From the NCBI GenBank assembly GCA_963920665.1, contig OY987267.1, positions 17,360,001-17,424,000 of the forward strand: DNA of 64,000 nt, in the 5' to 3' direction. Within the stretch, counting starts at the first letter, position 1; each line of letters starts with the position of its first letter. The position numbers were made by a program, and so were the translations under genes. Source of the stretch: Straminergon stramineum (Eukaryota; Streptophyta; Bryopsida; Hypnales; Calliergonaceae). Shown piece by piece: positions 23,615 through 35,236 of this stretch. Below the pieces are notes generated by a model. It had not been told where the DNA came from and did no database searches. It was given only the letters and a program-made list of their open reading frames with translations.

Positions 23615-23780
23615 TATTTTGTGTAGTGGAACAGAGAAACTGTCCCACCAAATATTCTCTCAAATATTTTTTGTGCTGCCCTTTGAGCAAATTCTCGCTC
23701 AAAAAAACACTGTGAAAGGTTCCACTCATTGCCAATGAAGAAGATAAGCCCAAACCCTAAATGCTCTGCCTCTCATTTCT

Positions 23781-24204
23781 ATCTCTTCCTGCCTTCTCCC
23801 ACCTCCGGGTTGCTCTTCGGCTTTTGTTGAACTTCGACGACACATTCAATTGCAGATACTTTCCTCTGCCCGCACACGACACACACACTGAACGAGCCGT
23901 GTGCAGACAGAGAAATGTATCTGCAGTTGGGATACGAAACCGGGGCGACAGTGTTTGTTGAGATTTTGAGAAATTCGAACGGATGCGGCGCTCACAATTA
24001 AGGTACGTTGTTCTTGCCCCTTAATTACTCAGAAATCAATTGCAATCGGTTCAATACAGAAATTGATTGTGAAAGATGTTGAGCGCGTTTCCGCTCTTTG
24101 AAATTTAACATTATGTATGTACTTGATCGGAGCTGGAATTGCTAAATTTTCCGCAACTCCGGTATCCTAAAACCCTAAATCTAAACAGTCTATGAGCTTC
24201 GCAC
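23781..24204 (+). repeat. Dispersed duplication, copy 2 (abuts PAL 3' end)
   Basis: Partner of 16680-17078. Its right end lies 79 bp from the PAL stop codon, so on the minus strand it forms PAL's 3' flank or UTR. Confidence 0.75.
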
Positions 24205-24282
24205 CCGTAGTTTACATAGTTGGGAGCAAGCACTACTCGATCATCCTCACAAAATTGTACATAAGTGCTCGCACTCCGACGA

Positions 24283-26969
24283 TCAGCAGGAGAAAGGTCC
24301 GGGGGTGCCGCTCCATCCGTCGATGCATTGCAACAGGGGTGCGACATGGCGCCCTTCGCAAATGGCGTCGAACACTTTCTCAATTTCTTGTCCGGGGGAG
24401 ATGGTGCGCAGTCCTGTGAGGAGCTGTGTTTGCAGGCCGTGGCGGACGAATTTGTACAGGGGGTATGTTCTGCAGTTCTCGATTCTGTTTGGCACGGGTG
24501 AGTAGCCTTTCAGGTCGTAAGCTTCCCGGATTTGGGGCACTTCCGTTTGGAGTCGCACCTTGAGCTCCTCCTCGAAGCTGGTGATGCGGTTGAAGACGGA
24601 ATTTGCCGCCGCTTTGTCGTTGTGGTTGAGCGCGTGTTGGACTAACACCTGGCGCAGCTTCTCCATGAGCGGGTATGTGAGTGAAGCTGCGTCGTCGATG
24701 TAGGTGAAGACGGGTTGATGGTCGACCACTCGGAGGAGATCCTTCTCCGCGAACCGGGCAGGAAGGAGGGCACCATCGCTAGGGTTCATGAAGAGCGTCT
24801 TCTTGGCGACTTGTGTGACGATGTTCTTCACGGACGCTTGCATGGTTTCCTCGACGTGGCGGAGGTCAATGGCTTGGCAGAGGCCGACCAAGAACGTGGA
24901 GGTCATGAGCTTCAGAATCTCTATGGCTTCCTCGGTCTTGCGGGCGGAGACGAGTCCGAGGGAGTTTACGTCTTGGTTGTGCTGCTCCGCGCTCTGGACG
25001 TGTGTGGTGACAGGGTTGGCTAAATAGTTGAGCTCCGAGAGATACGAAGCCATGGCGATTTCGGCACCCTTCATGCCGTAGTCGAGGCTTGGATTCGGCC
25101 CTCCACTCAAGTTCGATGGCAAGCCATTGTTGTAAAAGTCGTTCACGAGTTCACTGAACTGCGCGAACATGAGCTTCCCAATGGCGGCGATGGCGAGTCT
25201 CATGTTGTCCATGGAGACACCAATTGGCGTTCCTTGGAAGTTCCCGCCGTGAAGCGCGCGGTCGCCGGCGGCGTCAATGAGAGGGTTGTCGTTCACGGAG
25301 TTGATCTCCCGCTGGATAGAATGTGTTGCGTTGCGGATGGCTTCCACTTGCGGGCCCAGCCATTGCGGGGAGGTACGAAGTGCGTACCGATCCTGCTTCG
25401 GCTTCTTCAGAGGGTCCGTCTCGTGCAGCTTCGCGGCAGCTTTCATGTATGCGCTGCCGTCAAGCAGATACTCCATTACGGCCGCGGCCTCCATCTGCCC
25501 CGGATGGTGCTTTAGCTTGTGTGTCAATGGGTCAGCAAATTCGGGCTTCCCCTGCATCACTTCGCAGAAAAGAGCAGACAGGACTTCCGCCATGACTGCC
25601 AGGATGTTGGCGTCGAAGCAAGCTGTGGATGCCAAGGCGGATCCCACGGCTGTTCCGTTCACCATAGCCAGACCCTCCTTGGGCTGCAACTCAAATGGCT
25701 TCTCAACCCCAGCCATTCTCAACGCGTCAATTGCCGACACTGTCTTGCCATCCTCTGTCACTGCCTTGGAGTTTGGCCGGGCCGTAAGAAGCCCTGTAAT
25801 TGAACAACATAAAACACAGATCAGGTCCCCTGTTTCCAAGTGCATTGAAGTTTAATCCGTTTTACCTCAGCCAAAGCTTTCAGAATCGACACGAGCTTAG
25901 GATTTTGAAGGTAAAGGGAAGGACATGAATTTCACGATTCTCTTAGACATGGATCATAATACTCTTAATTATGCGAAATTATGCAGGATAAATATGCGAA
26001 ATTTCAACCGTCAAAATATTCTGAATTTGTCTGAATTCTCCTGAACACAATTAAAATTTTTGAGGCATCGTATGAAAACCCCGGACGTACCAGCAATGTA
26101 AGAGAGGGGCACGAGGTCGCCGGAGGCAGTGATGGTGCCTCGCAGAGGAAGCTTGGGTGTGATTTGCGCATTGAGGAGCTTCTCCATCGCCTCCAGAATC
26201 TCCCACCGAATGCCAGAGAATCCCTGCAGGAGCGTGTTCGTGCGCACCAACATGGCTGCCCGCGTCGTGGCCACTGGGAGCGTGTTGCCAGAATTCACCA
26301 CTCCTGCATTCAAAAACCTGCAAAAACAGAGTATTATTTTCAAGGCTTTGTTTGGCGGTGACAGAAATACAAATCTGCAGAATTTGTTCAAAACAGAAAC
26401 AACAAAAGAGAATGATACTCAATAAATCTACATCGTAAGTGACTGATTCATTCATATATCAATTTGAACGTGCACAACAGACATGAAAAATCTAGCTTTA
26501 TGCACCTGATGAGTTCCCTCTGAAGCTCCACCCCTTGCTGCGTCCTGCGATGGGATGTCGCCCCGAATCCCGTAGTGACTCCATAGATGTCCGAGCCGCG
26601 CATGATCTTCTGCAGCACCCAGTTGGAGCTCTCGTCCACACGCTTCTTTGCAGTGGCGGCGTCCAACACGACCTGAACCTCAGGACGACGCGCCACGGCC
26701 GCGACGTGCGCCACAGTGAGGCTCACGCCCTCCAGGGAGACTTCCTTGGCCTCATAGAACGTCTTGACGAAGCTCTTCACCTCGTCCAAGTGACTGCCTT
26801 CCATGGCTCTCGCGGTGCGCACCCAGTTCAAGGGGTCATGAACAATGGGCGCACCAGTGGCGCTGGTGCAAAACGCGCCCGTGTCGACATCCATGGGGTT
26901 GTACTCGCAGTGGCCGTTGCTGCCATTCACGGCCGCCACCGACTCCGTCATCATCGCCATGGGCGCCAT
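24283..26969 (-). CDS. PAL: Phenylalanine ammonia-lyase (3 exons)
   Basis: Deaminates L-phenylalanine to trans-cinnamate, the entry to phenylpropanoids, as a cytosolic homotetramer. Exons from high to low: 26506-26969, 26091-26317, 24283-25793. Intron 1 (phase 2) splits the Arg155 codon, the classical position in seed-plant PAL genes. Intron 2 (phase 1) falls in a Gly codon just after the MIO region and is additional. The product is 733 residues, normal length. The MIO cofactor triad Ala219-Ser220-Gly221 lies in [17 protein letters not shown], the active-site Tyr129 in [12 protein letters not shown], and [18 protein letters not shown] and [14 protein letters not shown] are all present. Phe156-Leu157 in RFLNAG marks phenylalanine rather than tyrosine preference. 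The loop after FLNAG is shortened (VVNSGNTLP), and where angiosperm enzymes read PHSATR this one has PVATTR. The ATG at 26969 follows the leader directly. Confidence 0.97.
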
Positions 26970-29550
26970 TTGATAGAATTCGAGGTAATTGCAATGAAAG
27001 AATCACGTACTCCCTTCCACCCAAGCCTTCAACTGATCACCAGAGTTGCAGAATTCTAACCTGAATATCTGCAAGTGTCCCTAGGTCCTTGACTTCCTCG
27101 ACGTACTGTCTAAGCTCTCTGTTGCTACCAGCTCTTGTAAAAAACAGCTCCCAGGTGAAGGAACGAATGAACAATGCAAGTATCCTATCTTCGATCGTGC
27201 GCCGGCTCAGGAAAATGACCACAAAGCCCAGAGCTCCTTGCAGTTAACTCCTCGATAATATTCTCTGCCACCAATTGGCGCTCCAAGTCCGAAAATGCAG
27301 ATCCTCCGCACTATCAAGTCCTGGACGTGGTGAATTAAAACAATGCAAGTGAATGCAGGTTCTGATCTGATCTCTTCCTTGCAACTGAGCTCTACTGTAC
27401 GTTGCACCTGCTTGCCCGGTTGGTCGAAGTGATAGAAGCTGCGGGTGTGAGGTGCAACTACAAGCTGCTGCAGCGCTGGGAAGATGAAGACCTTGGTTTT
27501 GCAATGGAACAGGCCCGATTAATAGTTGCTGGAGGAACATGAGTCCCCGCCCCGGACCCCACGGAGACTAGACGCCTTGGGATCTGGCTGACAGAGGGAT
27601 GCCCACCTGTGCGGGCACTGTTCAGACCTCGCCCGGGCTTGCAGACTGACTTCCTCTCCAGGGAGCCTTTTCAGACCTTTCTCCGTGTGGACCTTGACTG
27701 TTTACTTGAAAAGCGCAGGTTTTAGGATGCTATTAAATGTAATCTTGCTTTCACGAACATATCACTGAAGACGCAACGGAATTTGCATTTCAGTTAAGTC
27801 AAAAAAACACCAGTCATTGACTAGCATTGACGGATTTTTTAATGTTCACGGATTGTTCGCATTTGGGGGTATTTCTCCAGCCGACGACGACCCGTCGTAA
27901 AGGGCGACGGGGTTGAACATTGAATCCTGATTCTACTGTAGACGTCAACGACAGCATTGACTAGAATGGCACCTGATGAGTACCTGACTCAAACTCTATG
28001 CTAGCATCTTCACAGGTCGAAGATAATCACTTGCAGCGTCACTCAAATAGAAACCCACTGTAGCATACTAGAGAAGATGCCTGGTAAGTTACTTCACAAA
28101 AAACGCTGAAGACGAAGTTATTCTATTTTCAAGATTTTAGACTTATTTTATTTTCAAGATTTCAGACTTGTTCATTTGTGTCAAATAAAAAAAAAGGTGA
28201 AAAGAAAAGGAAAAAATGATCTCTCCGGGAATCTTTTGTCCTGCAACACCTTGTAATCTGTGTCGTATTCCAAATGAAATATCGCATTACTGAAGAAAAA
28301 TGTTCATAACATTCTTGAATAGTAGGGAGGTGTGTCACTGTAACACGAGCATCCTTGATACAGTGACCCACAACTCATTAATAACATTCAAGATTTTTCT
28401 ACAACGAAGGAGCCTTTGATTTATATGCAGCAAAAGGGTTCTCCGCTTCGAAGTTAGTTCAAGAATGTTACGATTTTGGTTAAATCATGAATAACGTCAA
28501 TGATTGACGATTCCACGGTGAATAAGTCTCATCTAAATATGCAGCAGCGTGAGTCAGTTATGAAATCAGTGAATGATCAAGCAACCAACAAATATTGGGC
28601 TGGCAGGTGTCTTCGTTTTTCCACCATCAAATCTTGCCTTAGTGATAGCAATCATTTTCCAATATCCATGTTTCTTGTGCCACAGAGTTGGTAGCAATGT
28701 GGATCAGATCTGTAGGAGGGGTTGAATGAGTTGTTTGGTACTAACAAATACATAGTTAACCAGTCTACTACTGAACTGACCAGGTGTTTAAATTGTCCAC
28801 TTGTAGGTTGCTTCTTAACTTACTTACAACCCGCCGTGAGGAGTGAGGAAATTAATTCCCTAATCGGGGTTTTGTTTTCTTGCAGTACGTGACTCACACC
28901 AGTTCCCAGTAGCAATACCGTAAGTCAGGTCCCTTGCGATGATGACCCAGGTCACCGAAAAGGCATGTCAACTCCCCAAAAGGTATTAAAATACAACGTG
29001 AAAGCCATTTTGGTAAGAAAGGGGGTGCCAGGAAGCGAGCTCTTCGACGAGGACCAAACGCGAGGGCAACACTTTCTTCTTCTTTTCAAGGGGAAGTCCA
29101 CCGAGGACGTGGACGCAAATGAGAAAGTGCACTACCGGAGCTTACTTAGCTTAGTAAGCTTCCCCACCTGGCTGCACAAACTAAGGAAGAAGGTTCATAA
29201 AAACAACAGTCCAGGCTCCAAAAGCGTCATGTAAAGCAGAGGTACATTCTGTCTTTTCAATGCAACATGAATCAATGTGAACATGCAGTGTACATTCTGC
29301 TTTTTCAATGCAACATCGATCAATGTGTACATACTGTGTACATTCTAATCATAATAATAGACGGACAATATCTTGCCTCTTGATTTTGCTCTCAGATACA
29401 ATTCCACCTAAGTGAATAATTATGTATTAATTATGTGAATGTCCACTCAAGTGCTACATAGTATATTAAAAATTAAGTTCTTGGTGTCATGCACTTATAA
29501 ATATGGGCCCACATGAATTTGAGATAAATAAATTGAACCAAACCTACACT
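26970..29550. other. PAL upstream region and intergenic DNA
   Basis: The first few hundred bases should hold the PAL leader and promoter. I could not pick a convincing TATA box or AC element by eye. The GC-rich stretch to about 27720 has open minus-strand frames (27037-27540) without family resemblance. The plus frame 28965-29234 (89 codons) is rich in K and lacks recognisable motifs; I do not call it a gene. Confidence 0.4.
29241..29347 (+). repeat. Tandem duplication, 2 x about 50 bp
   Basis: TACATTCTG, TTTTTCAATGCAACAT or TCTTTTCAATGCAACAT, and ATCAATGTG recur in each unit. Confidence 0.8.
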
Positions 29551-29555
29551 GAATA

Positions 29556-29791
29556 GTGAAATTAGGTTGCCTTAACAATTAGGTTGCCTTACCCAAAAAA
29601 AATTACTCTACAAGCCATCAAAGTCATCAAATATTTCTAATCTACAAATATTATCATTTGTACATGTGGAGGTTTATGAGTCCCAAATATAACAATACCT
29701 AATTCAAAAGTAGTGCATTCTTGAAGAGTAATAGGAAATTCCTATATAGTGTCAAATGTCAAGAAATTCATGTGGGGCAATCTAATTTCAC
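29556..29791. mobile_element. TA-flanked MITE, GTGAAATTAG family copy 2
   Basis: Ends GTGAAATTAGGTTGC and GGCAATCTAATTTCAC, flanked by TA on both sides. It is the partner of 23382-23614 with similar length (236 versus 233 bp). Confidence 0.7.
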
Positions 29792-29887
29792 TATAACATA
29801 GTGTAGTGAAGATTCCAATTTATTGATAAATCTAAAGGCTAATTTCATGAAATCAATTGGCACATAATATTGTTAACCAACACTACC

Positions 29888-30197
29888 ATTAGGAAAATTC
29901 TGAGCTCTAAACAAAGCTACCAGTATTAGATTTTCACCCCCCCTGCAGTGCAAGTACAGAAAAAATTAAAAATTAAAAAAAATAATTGATTAATTTTTTT
30001 GGAAAATAAAAATATGAATTTTTTTAAATATGAAAAAACAGTCAATCTGACGTGGCGCTGATGTGGACCTATTAGTGCCACGTCATATTCCAATTTTTTT
30101 TAAATCAAAATTTATTTTTTATTTTTTATTTTTTCCATAATTGCACCATGGGGGTGCAAAATTCGCAGCCTTGTTTAGAGCTCAGAATTTTCCTAAT
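29888..30197. mobile_element. Foldback element with 27-bp perfect termini
   Basis: The left end ATTAGGAAAATTCTGAGCTC and following bases (29888-29914) are matched exactly in reverse complement by 30171-30197. A second inner inverted repeat (TGACGTGGC / GCCACGTCA, about 30048-30085) lies in the middle. The perfect termini suggest recent activity. I see no clear target duplication, so the superfamily is open. Confidence 0.7.
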
Positions 30198-30359
30198 GAA
30201 GGGTCTTTTTTTTGGCTTCATAGGAAGTGGGAGCCACCGATCATGGCAACTTTCCAATTAGCCAATGTCTCTCTTGCAACTTTCTACTCATCCAATGAAA
30301 CTAATGATGCAACTTCCAAGCCATCCAATCATTCTTTGTAGATATAACTAAGTCTTTTC

Positions 30360-30640
30360 CAAGCATCTAGGAAGGCATTAAGGCAGGCAATCCATTATTT
30401 TCCAACCATTTAAGCAATTACGCATATTAGGAGTGTATGTTTCTTGAGTGGGGAAATTTTCCCATATACAAAAATATAGCTTGGAAGGATTCTATACTTG
30501 TCCAAAGTATTGTTTCTCAAAACATAATTACTATGGATTCTTTTAACTCAAGATTCTATTTGACCCATACTAGTCGTATAGGTCTTCTTATTTTCGACCA
30601 AGGTCTGGTTGCAAAATCAACCAACAACTGGTTGCAATAT
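30360..30640 (+). repeat. Dispersed repeat, copy 1
   Basis: Diverged match to about 39185-39425 in the same orientation (TTCCAACCA-TTAAGCAATT, AGGATT, GATTCTATT, CTAGT and GTTACAAAATC-type blocks). No terminal structure was recognised. Confidence 0.5.
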
Positions 30641-30957
30641 TGAGAGTCTTATAGCCAATCATAATGCACCATAACTAATCACTATTCATCTCTACCTGCA
30701 TGGAAAGAGAGTAAGGGAGGAACACCCAATGGCATCCCTATACCCAATGGTGTCCCTTTCTAGGTCAAGAATTCATTCTAGAACATAAATGTAGCTGGAC
30801 TATAGACAACTTTTTGTCTTAGGTAAAAAAACTAAGCTCTCTACTGTCTACCTACATTTACAGCCTAAATTGATTATGCTTTGTAGAATCGGATACCATT
30901 GGGTGCTCTTACCTTAGCCTACCTTATCCCTCCACTGAGGGGAAATGCTTCTTTGGG

Positions 30958-31908
30958 CTAGTTAACAATGTTAACATGCAGATTCTGAAACCATTTTGGA
31001 ACAATTTCTTTAGTGAAAGGTGAAATCTCCTTGTATGTGGCTGATATTGTTTTTTCGCTCACCATTGTTGCGTTTGATATCTCCGTCAAGTTTCGTTTGT
31101 CAGATGAAAGTTGGATGATAATAAAGATTATGGCTGCCGCTATAGTTCGGTGTGTGTGTCGGATATCCAATTTATGTTCTAAATTGGCGATGGTCTCTAA
31201 AATGGCTTTGACATCCGTCTTGTTCATTTGAAGACGTGAGCACAATCTCCTTGCATAAATAGCAGCACTCATTTCGGCCTTATCTAAAGAATAGCCCATA
31301 TTTTGTAGTTCCAGAGAAATTTTCTTAACTGTGCGAGAAATAGCCCTCATTTCGATGCGGACATTTGCAACCGCAATGATTTCTCTGAATGTTCGAGCAT
31401 TTTTCTCTAGTTGGCAAGCAATGTACAAACAAGAAACTGCAACAAGGTTGTTGTTTAATCTGCGATGGGAATTTGAGTCATTCATCATCTCGTAAATCTC
31501 GAGAGCACGGTCCGTAATGGTTTTCACAAGGGCAAGTTTATCCCCCATAGTAGAAATCACATTGAAGCCTTCATTCAAATGATATTTCGGGACACCATGT
31601 TTTTTTTCTAAATTCATGATATCCAAGTTTTTATCAGAACCAAGCTCCAACAAAAAAGCTTTAGGCTTGGAAATTGTCGTATAAAGTTCGGCATCATGGT
31701 CCTTGAAAAAAACATTCAAAGACGTCTTCTCCGCACGAGCTTGACTTTCGGATGAGAGGTCCAAATCCGATGTTCGCCACTCTTGTCTTGAATCTACAAG
31801 ATGAGAATCAAGGACTAATCCGCACTCAGTGCATACTAAATCTCCTTGAACATAGTCTTCTTTCAACAATGTGCTCTTCTTGCATTCGTAGCACATAATA
31901 TTTTCCAT
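30958..31908 (-). CDS. Divergent TFIIB-like transcription factor, intronless
   Basis: General transcription factor fold that bridges TBP and RNA polymerase II (or a related polymerase) in the nucleus. Single exon of 316 codons; the ATG at 31908 is the first Met. An N-terminal zinc ribbon has Cys6, Cys9, Cys26 and Cys29 (CYEC and CTEC). EWRTSDLD at 44-51 corresponds to the B-reader EWR motif. Two cyclin-like repeats follow: about 120-205 (TDRALEIYEMM, SCLYIACQLEKNARTFREI) and 215-305 (RTIAAAIIFIIIQL, LTEISNATMVSEKTISATYK, EIVPKWF). Length and order are those of canonical TFIIB, but many conserved residues have changed (for example the GRN segment before the first helix reads LNNN). It lies alone in repeat-rich DNA. 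The lack of introns suggests a retrocopy that kept its frame, comparable to the fast-evolving plant TFIIB paralogues. It is less likely to be TFIIIB BRF, since no C-terminal extension is present. Confidence 0.85.
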   Translation of the reverse strand: MENIMCYECKKSTLLKEDYVQGDLVCTECGLVLDSHLVDSRQEWRTSDLDLSSESQARAEKTSLNVFFKDHDAELYTTISKPKAFLLELGSDKNLDIMNLEKKHGVPKYHLNEGFNVISTMGDKLALVKTITDRALEIYEMMNDSNSHRRLNNNLVAVSCLYIACQLEKNARTFREIIAVANVRIEMRAISRTVKKISLELQNMGYSLDKAEMSAAIYARRLCSRLQMNKTDVKAILETIANLEHKLDIRHTHRTIAAAIIFIIIQLSSDKRNLTEISNATMVSEKTISATYKEISPFTKEIVPKWFQNLHVNIVN

Positions 31909-33166
31909 TTTAATTTTTGTTATTGTATTTGCTTCTTAAGAAAAGAAACCAAAAATTGATAGTATTGCAGTTTTTGTTATAGAATGGTGGAATAATTTAA
32001 TTTTTGGAACGAGTACAAGTAAAATGATATATTAGTAACAATAGAAGTTCTATAAATTAATATAGTCCTTTCAAAATGTAAAAGTAATGGTGCATTGAAA
32101 GTAAAAGTAATTCTTCAATGCAACATATGAGGTTTGGATCTCCTTTTACTTTCCTATCACTTTAATTTTAAAAAAATTTAACCTTTTTTACTATCTTTTT
32201 TTTACTTTTTATTTTTTGCTTTCTTTTATTTCTTAAAAAATAAGAATATTTTATTTATTTATTTATACTTACATGTGTAGGTTTATACATTAGGGGTAGT
32301 CATAGTAGCTATAGTCAAGTTACCCCCTTGAGTGCCTAAGCCTTTCCAAGTGTGTTTTGACTATGAAAAAAGAGCATGGGCTTATAGTTATCCCCAATGC
32401 AACAAATTGGTTTTTTTATTTCAAAATCTAACTATATAGATGTTTAAAGAGTTTGCTTATTAGTCTGCCAACCAAAATTGCATAGGAGTTGTGAGATTAT
32501 AACAAGAGAAATGTACATGCCTTTATATCCTTTAATATACAACATTTCACTTCTAACTATGTCTTCTAACTAATAAATTTGAGATCTTTTCTTTTTTTCT
32601 TGAATTATGACATAAAACATTTAAATATTAAAGTAATCATTTGAGAGAAATACAAGAATTGACTTTCTAGTTTTAGGTCAAATCTATTGTTAGACAATAT
32701 ACAAATTTGCAATTTTATTATCTAATTGGTAAAACATTGACGTTGAATGACAGAAAATAATCTCCAAATTTTTTTAATTTCCTTGAAATTTGCTTTGAGA
32801 TGTACATTTTGAGTACCTGTCAGTGCTTCTACCCACACCATAGCTACCCTATATATTAATTACACGAGATAATACACATGAAAGCCAAAGGGGACCTAGA
32901 CTACGAGCTAACCAATGATCCTTTGAAATTCTGTAGCTTTATATTCATACAAAGTCCAAATAATGTATATTGATTAAAGTGCATTGGAATCCTCTTTCTT
33001 TTGATAGTAAGATCCATAAAACAAATTCAGTAACAAGGTTTTCAAGTATTTATAGTAATTTGAAGATATTGAAGTAAACAAATCTTTTAATTCATGAGCA
33101 ATGCATAGTAAGGATATATAACATCATTTTATTTGAACTAGTATGAGGAAGCCATCTGAATGACTA

Positions 33167-33458
33167 AGGTAGTCTCTTCTTACAGCAACCATTTAAGAGT
33201 TGTTTGCCTTTTGGGGGAAGCTAAACTCCGTGAACAAAAATTCAGTAATTTTTCATAGGAAGAAAAATGGAATTGGCATGTAACCCAAGTCGTTTCATAT
33301 TTTTTGGACCTTTGTGGAATTAGTTCTGAATTTTTGAAGTTGAAGAACGATGGTTACAAAAAGTTACCACCTCCTGAAATGTATACTACTAGAATATTGA
33401 AGAAAGCAAAATGTCATGATTGTTTTTAGAGAACAAGTGCTTTCATAACCAACTACCT
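33167..33458. mobile_element. TA-flanked MITE, AGGTAG family copy 2 (292 bp)
   Basis: AGGTAG at the left and CTACCT at the right, flanked by TA. Internal AGGAAGAAAAATGGAATTGG and TTTTTTGGACCTTTGTGGAA are identical to copy 1. Confidence 0.75.
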
Positions 33459-35236
33459 TATTTGTGACTAGTAATTGCCATAAACCACTAACCATAGTGA
33501 AAATTGAGCAACTTTTGTATAAACACTTAATCATGTAAGGATGTTGAGGTCAAAAAGTAGTTGTTGGACAACATAGAAGATTATAGTAGAAATGAAGGAT
33601 GAACCTATTGGTCCATAAATCAAATCATTTTGGATAAAATATTGTGGTGTAGGACTTTTCCTTTTAGGATAAAACCCTAAAGTTTTTGGGGTGCTTTTCA
33701 CAAATAGTATTCAAAACTGCTACTTTCTAGTGCATTGAGCATAATTGAAATATAAAAATATTTTTCAAAATTTCAACGATAAAAATTTGTAGTAGATTTC
33801 TATAGAAATTTTTGGAATTTTTTTTCAGCCTATTTGACTAAATACATTGCAAGATAATAACATTTAAAGCTAGAAGAAATAGAATTTTGGGCCCTCTTCA
33901 ATAAGTTCAATATAGTTTGACTCAACTTTGTGGATAAGTAGGTATCATATATCCAAATTTGGGAACTTGAAACATTGGAGAGGTAGCCAAATTAGTTATT
34001 TATATGGCAATTTTTAAAGATAATGGAAGTGTCTAATATACCCCAAACCATCTTGCCTTACCAAGACATCCCCACAACATCAATTGCATGAGCAAGATTT
34101 CAATTTTTATTAGAGAACTCATTTTTTGGAAAAATCAAGATCCTAATAATCAACACAAATATTTCCTTCTCTTAATCAAGTAAAAAAATGACAAAGAAAA
34201 AGAAAAAGAAAAATTTCAAAAATTTACTTTAGAATTTGTGCTAATGGTCCTAAAATTGTTCTAAAATTGCCATTTTTTATACATTGAGTGAAAATTAGGA
34301 AAAAATATATTCTTTCCATTTTCAATCACGAATTATTTCTCTATACTATTATGAGAATGTATGAAAAAAATTTAGCTCATTTGACTTCATAGATTGTAAG
34401 ATATAAGCGTTCAAAGTTAATGAAAAAAAATTCACAGCTTGCCCAGCTACTTGCCCAATTGCTTGCCCCCTCTACTAACATAGCACATTGTCCAAAGCTG
34501 CTCACAACCTTTTGAGCACCATAACTTTTGACTCAAGCACCCTATAGGAAAAAGAAAAAACCATATTTTCGGGAAGCTTATAGAAATGTGCATCTGCTAT
34601 TAAGAATTTCACTTTCATTCACTCAAAGTTGACTTCATATAAACCTACCAGCCAAGCTTTTAATAAGCTCCACAGGAGCGTACACTTTTCTCGGAAAAAT
34701 AATTATGTACTACAGTAGCGGAATCAATACAGTCCAACTGTATAATTGTGCATTGACATACTGTATGTGTCTTCAAACAGTTCAACGATTATATGAATTT
34801 AGGAGAACACGTACCATTGGTACAATCACAAGTCAAGGCACTATAATTGCATGAAAGTTGTAATGGATTTGAAATGATAAAAATTCTGAATCTAAACTTA
34901 TGTTGATGGCTTAACTTAACATATAGTTGTTCCTATTGTGTGATGGGTTTTGAACTCACTTAACTTAGCTTATGGTGAGTCAAGTGTTCATCGAAAGCTA
35001 AGTTAGGTCATACTTATATTATCCATTTGACCAAGGCATTTGAGATGATTTGTGAAGCTCAAATGCATGATTTCTTTTGCAATTTCATGTTAGAGCAAAT
35101 CAATGTATGAAAAGTTCTTGCATCTACTGTTAATAGAAATTACAAAAGCATGAGACATTTGAAAACCAATCTAAGCTTAATGAGTGAATGGCCTCTGGGC
35201 TGCTTGAATTCGAGACACCAGATTTTCAAGCCTGTA

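Larger units (their letters stand above)
20228..24282. other. Repeat-rich intergenic region
   Basis: No gene seen. Contents listed separately: microsatellite, Stowaway-like element at 21058, 16-bp minisatellite, possible TTAA-bounded element 21816-22681, TA-bounded element at 23382 and the second copy of the 16.7-kb duplication, which runs into PAL's 3' flank. Frames at 22936-23124 and 23535-23738 are not protein-like. Confidence 0.5.

Noticed and set aside
25277..25855. 192-codon plus-strand frame
   Set aside because: Antisense of the PAL catalytic exon; Cys/Ser/Arg-rich shadow without family features.
26535..27059. 174-codon plus-strand frame
   Set aside because: Antisense of PAL exon 1; His/Arg-rich composition typical of a shadow frame.
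28965..29234. 89-codon plus frame as a small gene
   Set aside because: No recognisable motif; it is followed by a tandem duplication and intergenic repeats.
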